Below the pieces are notes generated by a model that made no database searches, was not told the origin of the DNA, and was given only the letters and a program-made list of their open reading frames with translations. Made by a program: the position numbers and the translations under genes. This document shows, piece by piece, positions 8,063 to 17,006 of a stretch of 45,807 nucleotides of DNA. The DNA comes from Nostocales cyanobacterium LEGE 11386 (GTDB lineage Bacteria; Cyanobacteriota; Cyanobacteriia; Cyanobacteriales; Nostocaceae), in assembly GCA_015207155.1 (NCBI GenBank), contig JADEXK010000050.1, positions 1 through 45,807 on the forward strand. Direction: 5' to 3'. Each line of letters starts with the position of its first letter. Position 1 is the stretch's first letter.

Positions 8063-8716
8063 TTACGGATTTTCCAACAGTTGGTTGACTTGTTGTCCTC
8101 GACGACCAGTTTTAATTTCATAGCGGCGAGTGAGGTTGTCTTGGTAGTTCATGTCTCTAGCAGCAGCAGAGTTAACAAAAGCATCGCAATTCTTGCCTTG
8201 GACTACTGTTGAGGAACTGCTGCTTTCTTCTTCGTTGCGGTTGGTACGTTGATCGCGGGAATTACTTTCGTTTTTGCTACCTTGGCTGGAACCGCTACCA
8301 CTGACACCAATACCGAGGATGCTCACACCACCGCCACCACCATTTTTGTGATTACTTGCAGAACTAGAACGAGTGCTGACAGAAGTTGCTAGAGCAATTT
8401 TGCTAGCACTATTGCGAGTGTTGTTGCCTAAACCAACATCACTACACAAGGCGCGAGGATCTTTTGCTAGAGTTTGTTGGTCAACCCAAGATTGATGGTC
8501 ACCTAATCCTTGAATTTCACTATTACCTACTGGGTTGCTGGGTGCGTGAGCAGGAGTCTTGGGGGTTCCATTACCAACAACGGCTCCGGGGACAACTGTA
8601 GCAGGTTTGAATATACCAGCAGGTTGAACATCAAACGGCCCTGCAAAAGCTGGGAGAGAGGAGGTCAAAAGTGCGGTAGCTGTTAGTAAAGAACTAGTTA
8701 AGTGACGGAATTTCAT
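8063..8716 (-). CDS. Secreted Ser/Asn/Gly-rich protein of unknown function
   Basis: Not recognised. The 217 residues begin with a signal peptide ending near LPAFAGP. The mature region contains a low-complexity middle with GGGGGVSILGIGVSGSGSSQ and a Ser/Asn/Glu-rich stretch, then an ordered-looking end with one Cys in VVQGKNCDAFVNSAAARD and a basic tail. The second ATG (8716) is preferred because AGGAG lies seven bases before it and only one base before the first ATG at 8722. Its upstream block 8755-8806 matches that of the secreted-protein gene at 5340-5993, so the two are probably co-regulated. A surface or matrix role is possible but unproven. Confidence 0.75.
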   Translation of the reverse strand: MKFRHLTSSLLTATALLTSSLPAFAGPFDVQPAGIFKPATVVPGAVVGNGTPKTPAHAPSNPVGNSEIQGLGDHQSWVDQQTLAKDPRALCSDVGLGNNTRNSASKIALATSVSTRSSSASNHKNGGGGGVSILGIGVSGSGSSQGSKNESNSRDQRTNRNEEESSSSSTVVQGKNCDAFVNSAAARDMNYQDNLTRRYEIKTGRRGQQVNQLLENP

Positions 8717-8754
8717 GGTCATGCTCCTAAAGTTTCAGTGTTGGTATGTATCTT

Positions 8755-8806
8755 GGGTTTCAACCCCTTCACTTACTCAATAGGTTGACCTTTTTTGGTT
8801 TATGCA
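8755..8806 (-). promoter_or_regulatory. 52-bp upstream block shared by two secreted-protein genes, copy 2
   Basis: Partner of the block at 6029-6080, same length and no gaps. The best-kept parts on the minus strand are TGCATAAAC, AACCTATTGA and AGTGAAGGG. It lies 39 bases before the chosen start codon. Confidence 0.6.
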
Positions 8807-8817
8807 CTTCTTTCCTA

Positions 8818-8917
8818 AATTTACGTGAGTTCGACAAGTCTTTTTAGACCTCTCCTCCAATCCCTCTCCGACACGGAGAGGGGTTGGGGTGAGGTTCATC
8901 GAATTCACGTTAATCTA
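8818..8917. repeat. Palindromic intergenic element with TTACGTGAATTCGA-like ends
   Basis: Left end TTACGTGAGTTCGA and right end TCGAATTCACGTTAA form imperfect terminal inverted repeats. The inside is itself a hairpin, CCTCTCC...GGAGAGG and AACCTCACCCCAACC-type sequence on the opposite strand. This has the form of a non-autonomous miniature element common in Nostoc genomes. It lies between the secreted-protein gene and dnaE. Confidence 0.6.
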
Positions 8918-8967
8918 TAGCAGTTGATGTCCTCAGTTATCTGGCAACTGCTATATATTTGCTAGAG

Positions 8968-11598
8968 CTATTTCGGCAAACCTTCAACTTGCAACAAATC
9001 TAATTCTCGTGCGAATATTTCATCAATTGGCAACATTTGTCCATCAGTAGTCATAAACTTATGGTCTTTTGTTGCCCGAATAATTGAACCATCTTCTAAA
9101 GAATACTCAAATACTTCTTGTTGCCCGCGATTGTGCCACTGTGCAATTGGTTGTGTGTAAACATTACCATTACTATCAATACTGTACACATTACATTCAA
9201 TGGCTTTTTCGACAATTTCTCCAATGGAAATGAAGCCATATTCTACCGTTAAAATTTCTGTATCAGAGCTTAAACAATATTCAGCAAACTTCAACATTTG
9301 CTCGAATAATTCATCAGCTACTTGTTTTTTAACGCCATTTTTTGCTGCACCATCTACGAATTTCTCTCGCTGCTTTTGCATTTCTGCAACTTTCTTTTTA
9401 CCCATTGCACGACGCAGTAAGTCAGCTTGTCCTAGAGAATATCCGGCCATATCTTGAGCAATTTTCATAATTTGCTCTTGATAAACCATAATTCCATAGG
9501 TTTCATTCAGTACGGGTTCGAGAATCTGACTTTGATATTCTATTGTTTCTCTTCCATGTTTGCGGTTAATAAACTTAGGAATCAGTCCTGCATCTAAGGG
9601 GCCTGGTCGATACAATGCCAAGATGGAAGAAATATCTTCGATATTAGAAGGCTTCAAATCTCGTACTATCTGACGCATTCCCGAAGATTCTAATTGAAAT
9701 ATTCCTTCTAATTCCCCAGCTTCTAAAAGTTCATAGGATTTTTTCACATCTTTGGGTAGAGTACTATGTTCACCTTTAGCTAATATTTTTTGAGCTTTTC
9801 TTTCTTGACCTGTAATTTCATCTGGGTCAATTCGATAGCCACTGGTTTGTTCAATTAAGTCAATTGTTTTTTGAATCAGGGTCAAGTTGCGTAACCCTAG
9901 AAAATCCATCTTTAACAAACCCATTGATTCCAAGTCTTCCATAAAATACTGGGTAATCACTGAGCCGTCATTATTCCTTTGTAGCGGGACAATTTCATCT
10001 AAAGGGTCAGCAGAAATCACTACCCCGGCTGCGTGGACACCAAAGGTTTTGTTAGTTCCTTCAATTCGCATCGCCATATCTACCCAATGGCGAACTTTCG
10101 GATCATTATCATATTTTTCTTTAAATTCTGGTGCTGGGGTTGCATCCGAAATCATCACTTTGAGTTTGGTGGGTTTACCCCGCACTACTGGAATTAATTT
10201 CGCCATTTTGTCTGATTCCCCATAGGGAATATTTAGTACTCTGGCAACATCTTTCAAAACTGCTTTGGAAGTTAAGCGGTTAAAAGTAATGATTTGAGCA
10301 ACTCTATCTTTGCCATATTTTTCTGTTACATATTCAATAACTTTATCCCGTTTTTCAATGCAGAAATCAGTATCAATATCAGGCATTGATTTACGTTCAG
10401 GGTTCAAGAATCGCTCAAAGAGTAACCCATGATGTACTGGGTCAATATTGGTAATTCGCATTGCATAAGCAACCAATGAACCAGCTGCAGAACCACGACC
10501 CGGCCCTACAGGAATGTTATTATCTCTAGCAAATTTGATGTAGTCCCACACCACTAAAAAGTAGGTAGAAAAACCCATCTGCTGAAGCATTTTCAATTCA
10601 TATTCCAATCTTTCTTTATAGACTGGATCAACTTCGTTGCGGGATTTGCGATTTAATCTGTCTAAAAGTCCTTGCCAAGCTACTTCTTCGGCGTAGGTGT
10701 CAGGAGTATGACCAGAAGGAATGGGAGGTGTAGGAATTTGCGGCTCACCCATAATATGGTAAGGCTCAACTTTATCGGCAACTTCCTCGGTGGTAGTTAC
10801 GGCTTCAGCTATGACATCATCTGGCAAATGGTCACGAAATAGCAGCTGCATTTCTGCGGCAGATTTGAGATATTCTGTACCGCTATAACGCATTCGATTA
10901 TCTTCAATAATTAGTTTGCCAGTTTGAATACAAAGTAAAGCGTCGTGGGCTTCTACATCGAAACAAGATATAAAATGAGAGTCATTAGTAGCAACAAATT
11001 TAATATCTAATTCCCGGGCAATTTTCACTATTTCGACATTAACAATACGGTCTTCTTGGGAGCCGTGGTCTTGAATTTCTAAATAATAATCATCACCAAA
11101 AACATCTTTATACCACTTGGCAACTTTACGCGCTGCATCTGGTCTACCACTGAGGATTGCTTGGGGTATCTCTCCACCCAAACAAGCACTAGTAACAATT
11201 AAGCCTTCACGATATTCTTTGAGTAAATCTTTATTAATACAAGGACGAGAAAAAATACCTTTACCTTGTACACCTTGGAGGTGGGAAATAGTAGTTAATT
11301 TAACTAAGTTTTTATAACCTTGGGTATTTTTAGCTAGGACAACTTGATGATATTTAGGACGGCGTTCTTGTTTTTCTATATCGCCGTTAATTATATACAT
11401 TTCGTTGCCAATAATTGGCTTAATGTTCTTACTACGGCAGATTTTGATCAATTCTACAGCACCATACATGACACCGTGGTCAGTGAGAGCGATCGCCTTC
11501 ATCCCTAGAGCGATCGCTTGATCTACCAATTCCGGCAGTTGACTTGCTCCATCAAGCAAACTGTAGTCACTATGAATATGTAATGGCACAAACGACAT
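8968..11598 (-). CDS. dnaE: DNA polymerase III alpha subunit, N-terminal part with split N-intein
   Basis: The first half of the replicative DNA polymerase. Residues 1 to about 210 are the PHP domain (HIHSDYSLLDGAS, ALTDHGVMYGAVEL). The palm carries the catalytic aspartates in MPDIDTDFC (D407, D409) and, later, LLKMDFLGLRNL. The extein ends in FAEY at residue 774 and the remaining 102 residues are an N-intein that starts CLSSDTEILTVEYG and includes TKDHKF and QMLPIDEIFARELDLL. The matching C-intein and polymerase half must be encoded elsewhere; protein trans-splicing joins them, as is known for cyanobacterial DnaE. The start at 11598 is chosen because MSFVPLHIHSDYS is the family N-terminus and GGGAGA precedes it; an earlier codon adds six residues. 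Confidence 0.97.
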   Translation of the reverse strand: MSFVPLHIHSDYSLLDGASQLPELVDQAIALGMKAIALTDHGVMYGAVELIKICRSKNIKPIIGNEMYIINGDIEKQERRPKYHQVVLAKNTQGYKNLVKLTTISHLQGVQGKGIFSRPCINKDLLKEYREGLIVTSACLGGEIPQAILSGRPDAARKVAKWYKDVFGDDYYLEIQDHGSQEDRIVNVEIVKIARELDIKFVATNDSHFISCFDVEAHDALLCIQTGKLIIEDNRMRYSGTEYLKSAAEMQLLFRDHLPDDVIAEAVTTTEEVADKVEPYHIMGEPQIPTPPIPSGHTPDTYAEEVAWQGLLDRLNRKSRNEVDPVYKERLEYELKMLQQMGFSTYFLVVWDYIKFARDNNIPVGPGRGSAAGSLVAYAMRITNIDPVHHGLLFERFLNPERKSMPDIDTDFCIEKRDKVIEYVTEKYGKDRVAQIITFNRLTSKAVLKDVARVLNIPYGESDKMAKLIPVVRGKPTKLKVMISDATPAPEFKEKYDNDPKVRHWVDMAMRIEGTNKTFGVHAAGVVISADPLDEIVPLQRNNDGSVITQYFMEDLESMGLLKMDFLGLRNLTLIQKTIDLIEQTSGYRIDPDEITGQERKAQKILAKGEHSTLPKDVKKSYELLEAGELEGIFQLESSGMRQIVRDLKPSNIEDISSILALYRPGPLDAGLIPKFINRKHGRETIEYQSQILEPVLNETYGIMVYQEQIMKIAQDMAGYSLGQADLLRRAMGKKKVAEMQKQREKFVDGAAKNGVKKQVADELFEQMLKFAEYCLSSDTEILTVEYGFISIGEIVEKAIECNVYSIDSNGNVYTQPIAQWHNRGQQEVFEYSLEDGSIIRATKDHKFMTTDGQMLPIDEIFARELDLLQVEGLPK

Positions 11599-11632
11599 AT
11601 ACGTCTCCCAGCACAAGCCAATAATACTGTTG

Positions 11633-11702
11633 TACCAATTTTCCAGCAGAAGGCTACAGATAAAATCTGACCCTCTTAAAAATTACGAATGACGAATTGG
11701 TA
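11633..11702. repeat. TACCAATT...AATTGGTA miniature element, copy 1
   Basis: The terminal inverted repeat TACCAATT/AATTGGTA bounds 70 bases upstream of dnaE. The right part, AATTACGAATGACGAATTGG, resembles the end of the element at 26,626-26,710, and an imperfect third copy is near 16,014-16,103. Confidence 0.6.
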
Positions 11703-11800
11703 TAACGGAATCTTAGATTAACTTGTTTGAGGAAATTTCACTTCCGAGATAGATGTTTAAATAGTCACATGAGTATAATTACTTAAGATTTGGTCAGCAG

Positions 11801-12208
11801 CTAATATTCCCAGTTCCAATCCAGTGCCGTAGCTACCTGACCAGCTAATTCTAAAGGATTGAACGGTTTAGCGATCGCTGTAATCATCCCTATCTGAGCA
11901 TACCGACGACGATCAGCAGCTTGGATTTTGGCGGTTAATAAAATTACCGGAATATCTTTGGTTGCTGGATTCGCTTGTAGTCTCTCAAAAGTAGTGATAC
12001 CATCCATATCTGGCATCATCACATCCAGGAGAATCACATCAGGTTGATAAGCCTCGGCTTGAGTTATGCCCTCTTTACCAGAACTTGCTGTCCTAACTTC
12101 CCAGCCTGCAACGGTTTCCAAGCAAATCTTGGCAACTTCTTGAATGTACTGCTCGTCATCAACCACGAGAATTCGCTTTGTAGTCATAGGGTATGGGGTA
12201 TTAGTCAT
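11801..12208 (-). CDS. Single-domain response regulator (CheY-like receiver)
   Basis: A stand-alone receiver domain of 135 residues. The phospho-acceptor is D62 in VILLDVMMPDMDG, with the acidic pair in LVVDDEQY and the conserved Lys in AIAKPFNPL. It has no output domain, so it probably relays phosphate or binds a partner. Its ATG overlaps the stop of the upstream chimeric kinase gene in TAATG, so the two are transcribed together and translation is coupled. It is therefore a likely target of that kinase or of its HPt domain. A second ATG at 12187 would give a shorter N-terminus without changing the domain. Confidence 0.93.
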   Translation of the reverse strand: MTNTPYPMTTKRILVVDDEQYIQEVAKICLETVAGWEVRTASSGKEGITQAEAYQPDVILLDVMMPDMDGITTFERLQANPATKDIPVILLTAKIQAADRRRYAQIGMITAIAKPFNPLELAGQVATALDWNWEY

Positions 12209-15200
12209 TACTCAGCACTCAAAACAGGTAAAGCCAAGTAGAAGGTACTGCCTTCACCTAAAACACTCTCTACCCAGATGCGGCCGCCATGCTGTTGTAC
12301 AATACTTTGGCAAATTGCTAAACCTAAACCTGTTCCGTCATGGTTGCGAGAATCTGAAGAATCAACTTGTTGAAAGCGCTCAAATATACTCTCAAGTTTA
12401 TCTTGTGGTATGCCGCGTCCAGTATCTTTGATTGTTATCAGTACTTCATCTCTTTGCTGTTGCGTGGTTAACCAAACCGTAGACCCAGCAGATGAGAATT
12501 TAATGGCGTTACTTAGCAGATTAGTCAAGGTTTGGACAATGCGATCTGGGTCTGCCCATAATTGACAGGGTATGGACAAAATGGATAGAGTCACTCCCGC
12601 TTTGTGGGCGAGAGACTGCATAATACTCACTGCTGAAGCAATTAGTTCGGCAAGATTGCAGGTTTCTGGTGCCATTTTTACCTTGCCTGACTCAATACGC
12701 TCAATGTCCAGGATGTCATTAATCAAACGTACCAAACGCTCTGTACTATCAGTAGCAATTTGCAGCAAGCGTTTTCCCTGTTCCGAGTCTGGCTTTAGCA
12801 AACCACTGGCTAACATTCCTAATGAACCGTGAATTGAAGTCAAAGGTGTGCGGAGTTCATGACTAACAACAGAGATAAACTCATCTTTCATCCGCTCAAT
12901 TTGTTTTCTTTCTGTAATATCTCGTAAAATTACCGTATAAAAATATTCTTTACCTAAATTAAACTTCGAGATGGAAGCCTCCGCCGGAAATTCTGTACCA
13001 TCCTGGCGGCGACCAAATATCTCGCGTCGTTCTCCCATCCGTCGGGCCAGATTGGGAGATTTTCTAAAGTCAACTACATGATGACAGTGCGCCTCAGCAA
13101 AACGCAGGGGTAAAAGCAAATCAAGCTGCTTACCGATGACTTCCTCAGCAGAGTAGCCAAAAATCTTTTCTGCTCCTTGATTAAACAAGGTAATACATTG
13201 GCTACCATCAATAGAAATAATGGCATCATCAGCAATATCTAAAATTCGCGCTAACCGCACTTGTGATATTCGCAGTACTTCTTCTATGCGCTGGCGTTCA
13301 TTGAGCTGTGATTGTAACCTGCGATTGACGTTGACTAATTCAGCAGTACGCTCTGCTACTCTTAATTCCAGTTCATTATTAGCTTGTTGGAGAGCTGCTT
13401 GACTTTGTTGTAATGCGGCTTCAGCTAATTGGCGATCGCGTTGATTACGCAATGCTACAATGCCGTATGCTAAATCTTCTGCTAGTTCTTCTAAGAGTTT
13501 TACCTCATTGGCATCAAAGGCATCTGGTGCAGCAGCATAAATACTCAACGCGCCGAAAGCTGTACCATGAGCTATTAAAGGTAAGGCAATGGATGCAGCA
13601 TAGCCTCGTTTTTTAGCCTGACATCGCCAAATTTCATAATTAGAGTCGGTCAAAATATTCTGGATAATCGAAATTTGACCAGTGCGAATGGCTGTTCCTG
13701 TGGGCCCTTGTCCATACACGGTATCTAACCAAGTGAGGTTGAGAGATTGCAAATATCCATCTTCATAGCCTGCTTGGGCGACTGGACGGATATTCTTTGC
13801 AGGATCATGTTCAGCGAATCCCACCCAGGCCAGCCGATAGCCGCCAACTTCTACCAGAATTTGGCAAATTTTCTCTAGTAAATCATTCTCGTTCGTGGCA
13901 CGAATAATTACCTGATTGCAGTTACTCAAAGTCTGAAGTGTGCGATTTACCCGACGAATTTCTGCCTCTATTTCTTGATACTGGGTAATTTCGCGGGTAA
14001 TGGCCAAAGATGAGGAAGAAACTTCTTCAAGAATTATCCCTTTTTCTCCCACGCCCCTACTTCCTTGCTGGGAAAAGCGCCGCAGTAGTTTCACCCGCTC
14101 TAAGCGATTAATTATCCGAGTCACCAGTTCTGGCCCTACTATGGGTTTACTAACGAAGTCATCAGCACCAACGCTAAAGACCTGATGCAGAATTTCGGCA
14201 TCGCTATGAACTGTGAGAAATAAAATTGGTAACTCACTCCAAAGCGGGTCGTTTCGTACCACCTGGCAAAGTTCAATACCACTGATATGAGGCATTTCCA
14301 CATCGAGAATCAGTAGATCTGGGGTTACATCTGCCAAGGTTTGCCAAAACTGTCGCGGATCATCAAGGGTGATTACCTTCAGTCCCCAAGGAGTGAGTAA
14401 GGTTTGTAATAAGGCGAGAATTTGCGGGTCGTCGTCTACAGCTAATATTTTGGCTTCTGTCTGGACGTGTTGTCTGGCGACAAGCTGCTTCGCGTCTACG
14501 CCGTCAACAACTAATACTAAAGGAGATGCTTCAGTAGATTTTGGTGAAGTTACTGTTTCCTCTTGCTTGTTTGTTATTTCCTGACGCAGTAGTTTCACCC
14601 AATTTTGTAAGTTGGCTATGTCATCTGGGGTCAAGGGTTGGTCAGATTTTAATAGTTGCTCAATTTTACGAGCTAGCTTTGATCCTTCAGCTAAACCAAA
14701 AGTACCCAATGACCCCGCCAGAGTATGCGCCTCTTTGATTGCTGGTGCCAAGCGTTTTCGCCATTCCTCTGTATTATTAGCCACAACTGCTGCTTGCTCT
14801 AGCACCTTCACCTGCTCATCTATTCGCCCTTGAAATCGCTGCCAAACGCCTGCTATTGCTGCTAGTGTTTGCTCTTGCTTGGCGACTTCTTCTGATGGTC
14901 TGCGCTTTTTAGTTTTTGGCTGTTCTACTTCTTTTTGGCTCTTATTTCTCTCTTCATCCTGCTGTTTCAGACGATAGCCAATACCATAGACTGTCTCAAT
15001 TAAATCAGTTGGCGCTCCCACAACTTTTAATTTCTGGCGTAATCCTTTAATATGGGTGCGAACCGCTTCTTCTGTGGGAGTATCTTCATAAGACCAAAGA
15101 TGTTCTAAAATCATGCCGCAGCTAAACACACGGCGACTATTTCGCAAAAATAGTTCTAATAGGGCATATTCCTTAGGAGTTAATGACAGTAAATTTTGAG

Positions 15201-15630
15201 CATAAGTGACTTCACAACTACTAGGATCAAGCTGTAAATTCCCCCATTCTAGTATTGGTTGCGATGCCGTTCCCCCTCGGCGCAATAAAGCGCGCACCCG
15301 AGCAACTAATTCTTCTTGTTCAAAGGGTTTAACTACATAGTCATCTGCACCTGCATCTAGCCCGATGGCTTTTTCATGACTACTATTGCGTCCTGTTAAT
15401 AACAGGATTGGCATTTGCCGACCGCTAGACCTTATTTGACGACAGAGACTGATGCCATCTAACTTAGGTAACATGACATCTAAGAGGATTAAATCATAAT
15501 CATAAGTTTCAATTAAATCCCAAGCTGCATTACCATCATTAGCAACTTCAACTGCATAGTTCTGATTAGTAAGCACGGCGGTGAGGACATAAGCATTTAA
15601 TTCATCATCCTCTACAACTAAAATTTTCAT
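12208..15630 (-). CDS. Chimeric OmpR-type regulator and hybrid histidine kinase
   Basis: A 1140-residue multidomain signalling protein. The order is: receiver 1-118 (D51), OmpR/PhoB winged helix about 127-223 (TVYGIGYRL at its end), linker, HPt about 255-350 (H302 in KEAHTLAGSLGTFGL), second receiver about 393-512 (D443), GAF about 560-730, coiled coil about 730-790, PAS about 793-910, HisKA about 912-985 (H924 in SHELRTP) and HATPase about 1030-1137 (N1041, DTGRGIP, GTGLGLA). All phosphotransfer residues are present, so a full phosphorelay ending at a DNA-binding output could run within one protein. No membrane segment is seen. It is the first gene of a pair with the receiver gene behind it. 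A perfect 26-bp palindrome lies about 155 bases upstream. Confidence 0.95.
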   Translation of the reverse strand: MKILVVEDDELNAYVLTAVLTNQNYAVEVANDGNAAWDLIETYDYDLILLDVMLPKLDGISLCRQIRSSGRQMPILLLTGRNSSHEKAIGLDAGADDYVVKPFEQEELVARVRALLRRGGTASQPILEWGNLQLDPSSCEVTYAQNLLSLTPKEYALLELFLRNSRRVFSCGMILEHLWSYEDTPTEEAVRTHIKGLRQKLKVVGAPTDLIETVYGIGYRLKQQDEERNKSQKEVEQPKTKKRRPSEEVAKQEQTLAAIAGVWQRFQGRIDEQVKVLEQAAVVANNTEEWRKRLAPAIKEAHTLAGSLGTFGLAEGSKLARKIEQLLKSDQPLTPDDIANLQNWVKLLRQEITNKQEETVTSPKSTEASPLVLVVDGVDAKQLVARQHVQTEAKILAVDDDPQILALLQTLLTPWGLKVITLDDPRQFWQTLADVTPDLLILDVEMPHISGIELCQVVRNDPLWSELPILFLTVHSDAEILHQVFSVGADDFVSKPIVGPELVTRIINRLERVKLLRRFSQQGSRGVGEKGIILEEVSSSSLAITREITQYQEIEAEIRRVNRTLQTLSNCNQVIIRATNENDLLEKICQILVEVGGYRLAWVGFAEHDPAKNIRPVAQAGYEDGYLQSLNLTWLDTVYGQGPTGTAIRTGQISIIQNILTDSNYEIWRCQAKKRGYAASIALPLIAHGTAFGALSIYAAAPDAFDANEVKLLEELAEDLAYGIVALRNQRDRQLAEAALQQSQAALQQANNELELRVAERTAELVNVNRRLQSQLNERQRIEEVLRISQVRLARILDIADDAIISIDGSQCITLFNQGAEKIFGYSAEEVIGKQLDLLLPLRFAEAHCHHVVDFRKSPNLARRMGERREIFGRRQDGTEFPAEASISKFNLGKEYFYTVILRDITERKQIERMKDEFISVVSHELRTPLTSIHGSLGMLASGLLKPDSEQGKRLLQIATDSTERLVRLINDILDIERIESGKVKMAPETCNLAELIASAVSIMQSLAHKAGVTLSILSIPCQLWADPDRIVQTLTNLLSNAIKFSSAGSTVWLTTQQQRDEVLITIKDTGRGIPQDKLESIFERFQQVDSSDSRNHDGTGLGLAICQSIVQQHGGRIWVESVLGEGSTFYLALPVLSAE

Positions 15631-15783
15631 ATAAAAATTTTCCTAATCCGGTAGTTAACAAATAATTAGCAAAAACAGCAAATTGAAAACATAAATTAAT
15701 ATTAAAGCTATTTTTCCAGATATCTTCAAGGATATCTCTTCAAAAAGCTGATTCTAATTAAATTAATTAACCAATTGTCAAAA

Positions 15784-15809
15784 ATTATTACTTTCTAGAA
15801 AGTAATAAT
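15784..15809. promoter_or_regulatory. Perfect 26-bp palindrome upstream of the chimeric kinase
   Basis: Half-site ATTATTACTTTCT is followed directly by its exact reverse complement, centred between 15,796 and 15,797. It lies 154-179 bases before the kinase start and in a divergent intergenic region. It could be an operator, possibly for the kinase's own DNA-binding domain, or a cruciform/hairpin. Confidence 0.5.
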
Positions 15810-16327
15810 ATTCAGCTTGGTTTTATTTTACGCCCCGCTACCGCTCTAAGAGGCTGTTTTAAAATTCCTCTCGTTAGTAGCAAAACGTTTTAGATCTCCC
15901 TAAATCCCCCTTCTCAAGGGGGACTTTGATTCTAGTTCCCCCTTTTTTAAGGGGGGTTATGGGGGATCAATAAGTGCCTAAAATTACAGTCAACCACTTT
16001 TCAAGCACCATCTAATACCAATTCGCAATTCGCAATTAAAAAACTGATATGCAGCAAAGCTTTCAGAGTTTACATCTGTATCAGATTTTTCGTGAAATGG
16101 TATAAGCGCAGCTATGCCCGTAGGGCTTTACAGGAAGACAGCACTTTGCTATGGATACTCAACTCTATGTTTTTCTGATTTGGAAATGCCGCGTAGAGGA
16201 ATGGAAAAATTTTTCCCATGAAAGCTACTTTACTTTTGATAAAATGGCTATTGGTAGCGAGTTTTTACCGTCCTCACAAGTTCCTCAAATTTATTTTCTA
16301 TAAACATGGATGTAGGAAGAGGATTGC

Positions 16328-16355
16328 TTAATAGTTCACATAGGCTAACTATTAA
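16328..16355. promoter_or_regulatory. Inverted pair TTAATAGTT/AACTATTAA upstream of the stress-protein gene
   Basis: Nine-base exact arms separated by 10 bases, about 110 bases before the universal stress protein start. The spacing suits a dimeric regulator. The half-site resembles the MarR repeats near 6.2 and 6.7 kb, but the shared part is short and AT-rich. Confidence 0.3.
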
Positions 16356-16463
16356 AAGAATTTTATCGATAGTTGCCAAACATCGATTCATACTTGGTAA
16401 TTTTTACTAAGTATAAATCTAGAAACCAGCAACCTCAATTACCAATAAAAACCAGAGGTCTAT

Positions 16464-17006
16464 ATGCTGAAAAAAATTCTCGTTGCATTGGATCGTTCGG
16501 AAATGGCTCAACAGGTTTTTGAGCAAGCGTTGGCTTTAGCGAAGGCAACACAGGCTAACTTATTACTGCTGCATGTTCTTTCGCCGCAAGAAGAAGGTAG
16601 TCCTTATCTTCCTATAATATCCAATATCGATTACTATCCAGGATTGAGCGGACAAAACTTTGAATTGTACCAAAAGCAGTGGGATACATTTAAATATGCA
16701 GGTATACAAATGTTGCAATCCTTCAGCGCTCAAGCAAACACCGCAGGAATTTCCACAGAATTTGACCAACCCCTGGGTCATCCTGGTCGAACAATATGTA
16801 AGTTAGCTACTACTTGGGGTGCTGACCTAATTATCATGGGACGTAAGGGGCGCTCTGGGTTGGCAGAACTATTACTTGGTAGTGTGAGTAACTATGTTGT
16901 CCACCATGCTCCTTGTTCAGTTCATATTGTGCATCTGCCAATTAGTATTCAAGATGGGGAAAAAGTTGTTGCAGAACCTACAAACGCAGCAATTACATCA
17001 AAGTAA
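16464..17006 (+). CDS. Universal stress protein (UspA family)
   Basis: A single Usp domain of 180 residues. The N-terminal strand KKILVALDRSEMAQQVFEQA and the C-terminal nucleotide-binding motif GRKGRSGLAELLLGSVSNYV (G-x2-G-x9-G-S/N pattern) indicate an ATP-binding type Usp. It has a longer insertion after the first strand-helix unit (about residues 40-80, with QEEGSPYLPIIS) than the shortest family members. Proteins of this kind are induced by starvation, desiccation and other stresses and usually act as homodimers in the cytosol; the specific role is not set by sequence. The ATG at 16,464 follows AGAGGT. The gene stands alone. Confidence 0.93.
   Translation: MLKKILVALDRSEMAQQVFEQALALAKATQANLLLLHVLSPQEEGSPYLPIISNIDYYPGLSGQNFELYQKQWDTFKYAGIQMLQSFSAQANTAGISTEFDQPLGHPGRTICKLATTWGADLIIMGRKGRSGLAELLLGSVSNYVVHHAPCSVHIVHLPISIQDGEKVVAEPTNAAITSK

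Larger units (their letters stand above)
15631..16463. other. 833-base gap: palindrome and several repeats, no gene
   Basis: No supported coding region. It holds the 26-bp palindrome at 15,784-15,809 and a hairpin-forming repeat near 15,897-15,965 (CTCCCTAAATCCCCC with GGGGGATC-type ends). There is also an imperfect AATACCAATT element at 16,014-16,103 and an inverted pair TTAATAGTT/AACTATTAA at 16,328-16,355 upstream of the stress-protein gene. Both flanking genes are transcribed away from it. Confidence 0.6.

Noticed and set aside
15897..15965. CCCCCTT/AAGGGGG-rich repeat as a small RNA gene
   Set aside because: It is a common intergenic palindrome type in these genomes and has no promoter or terminator visible.
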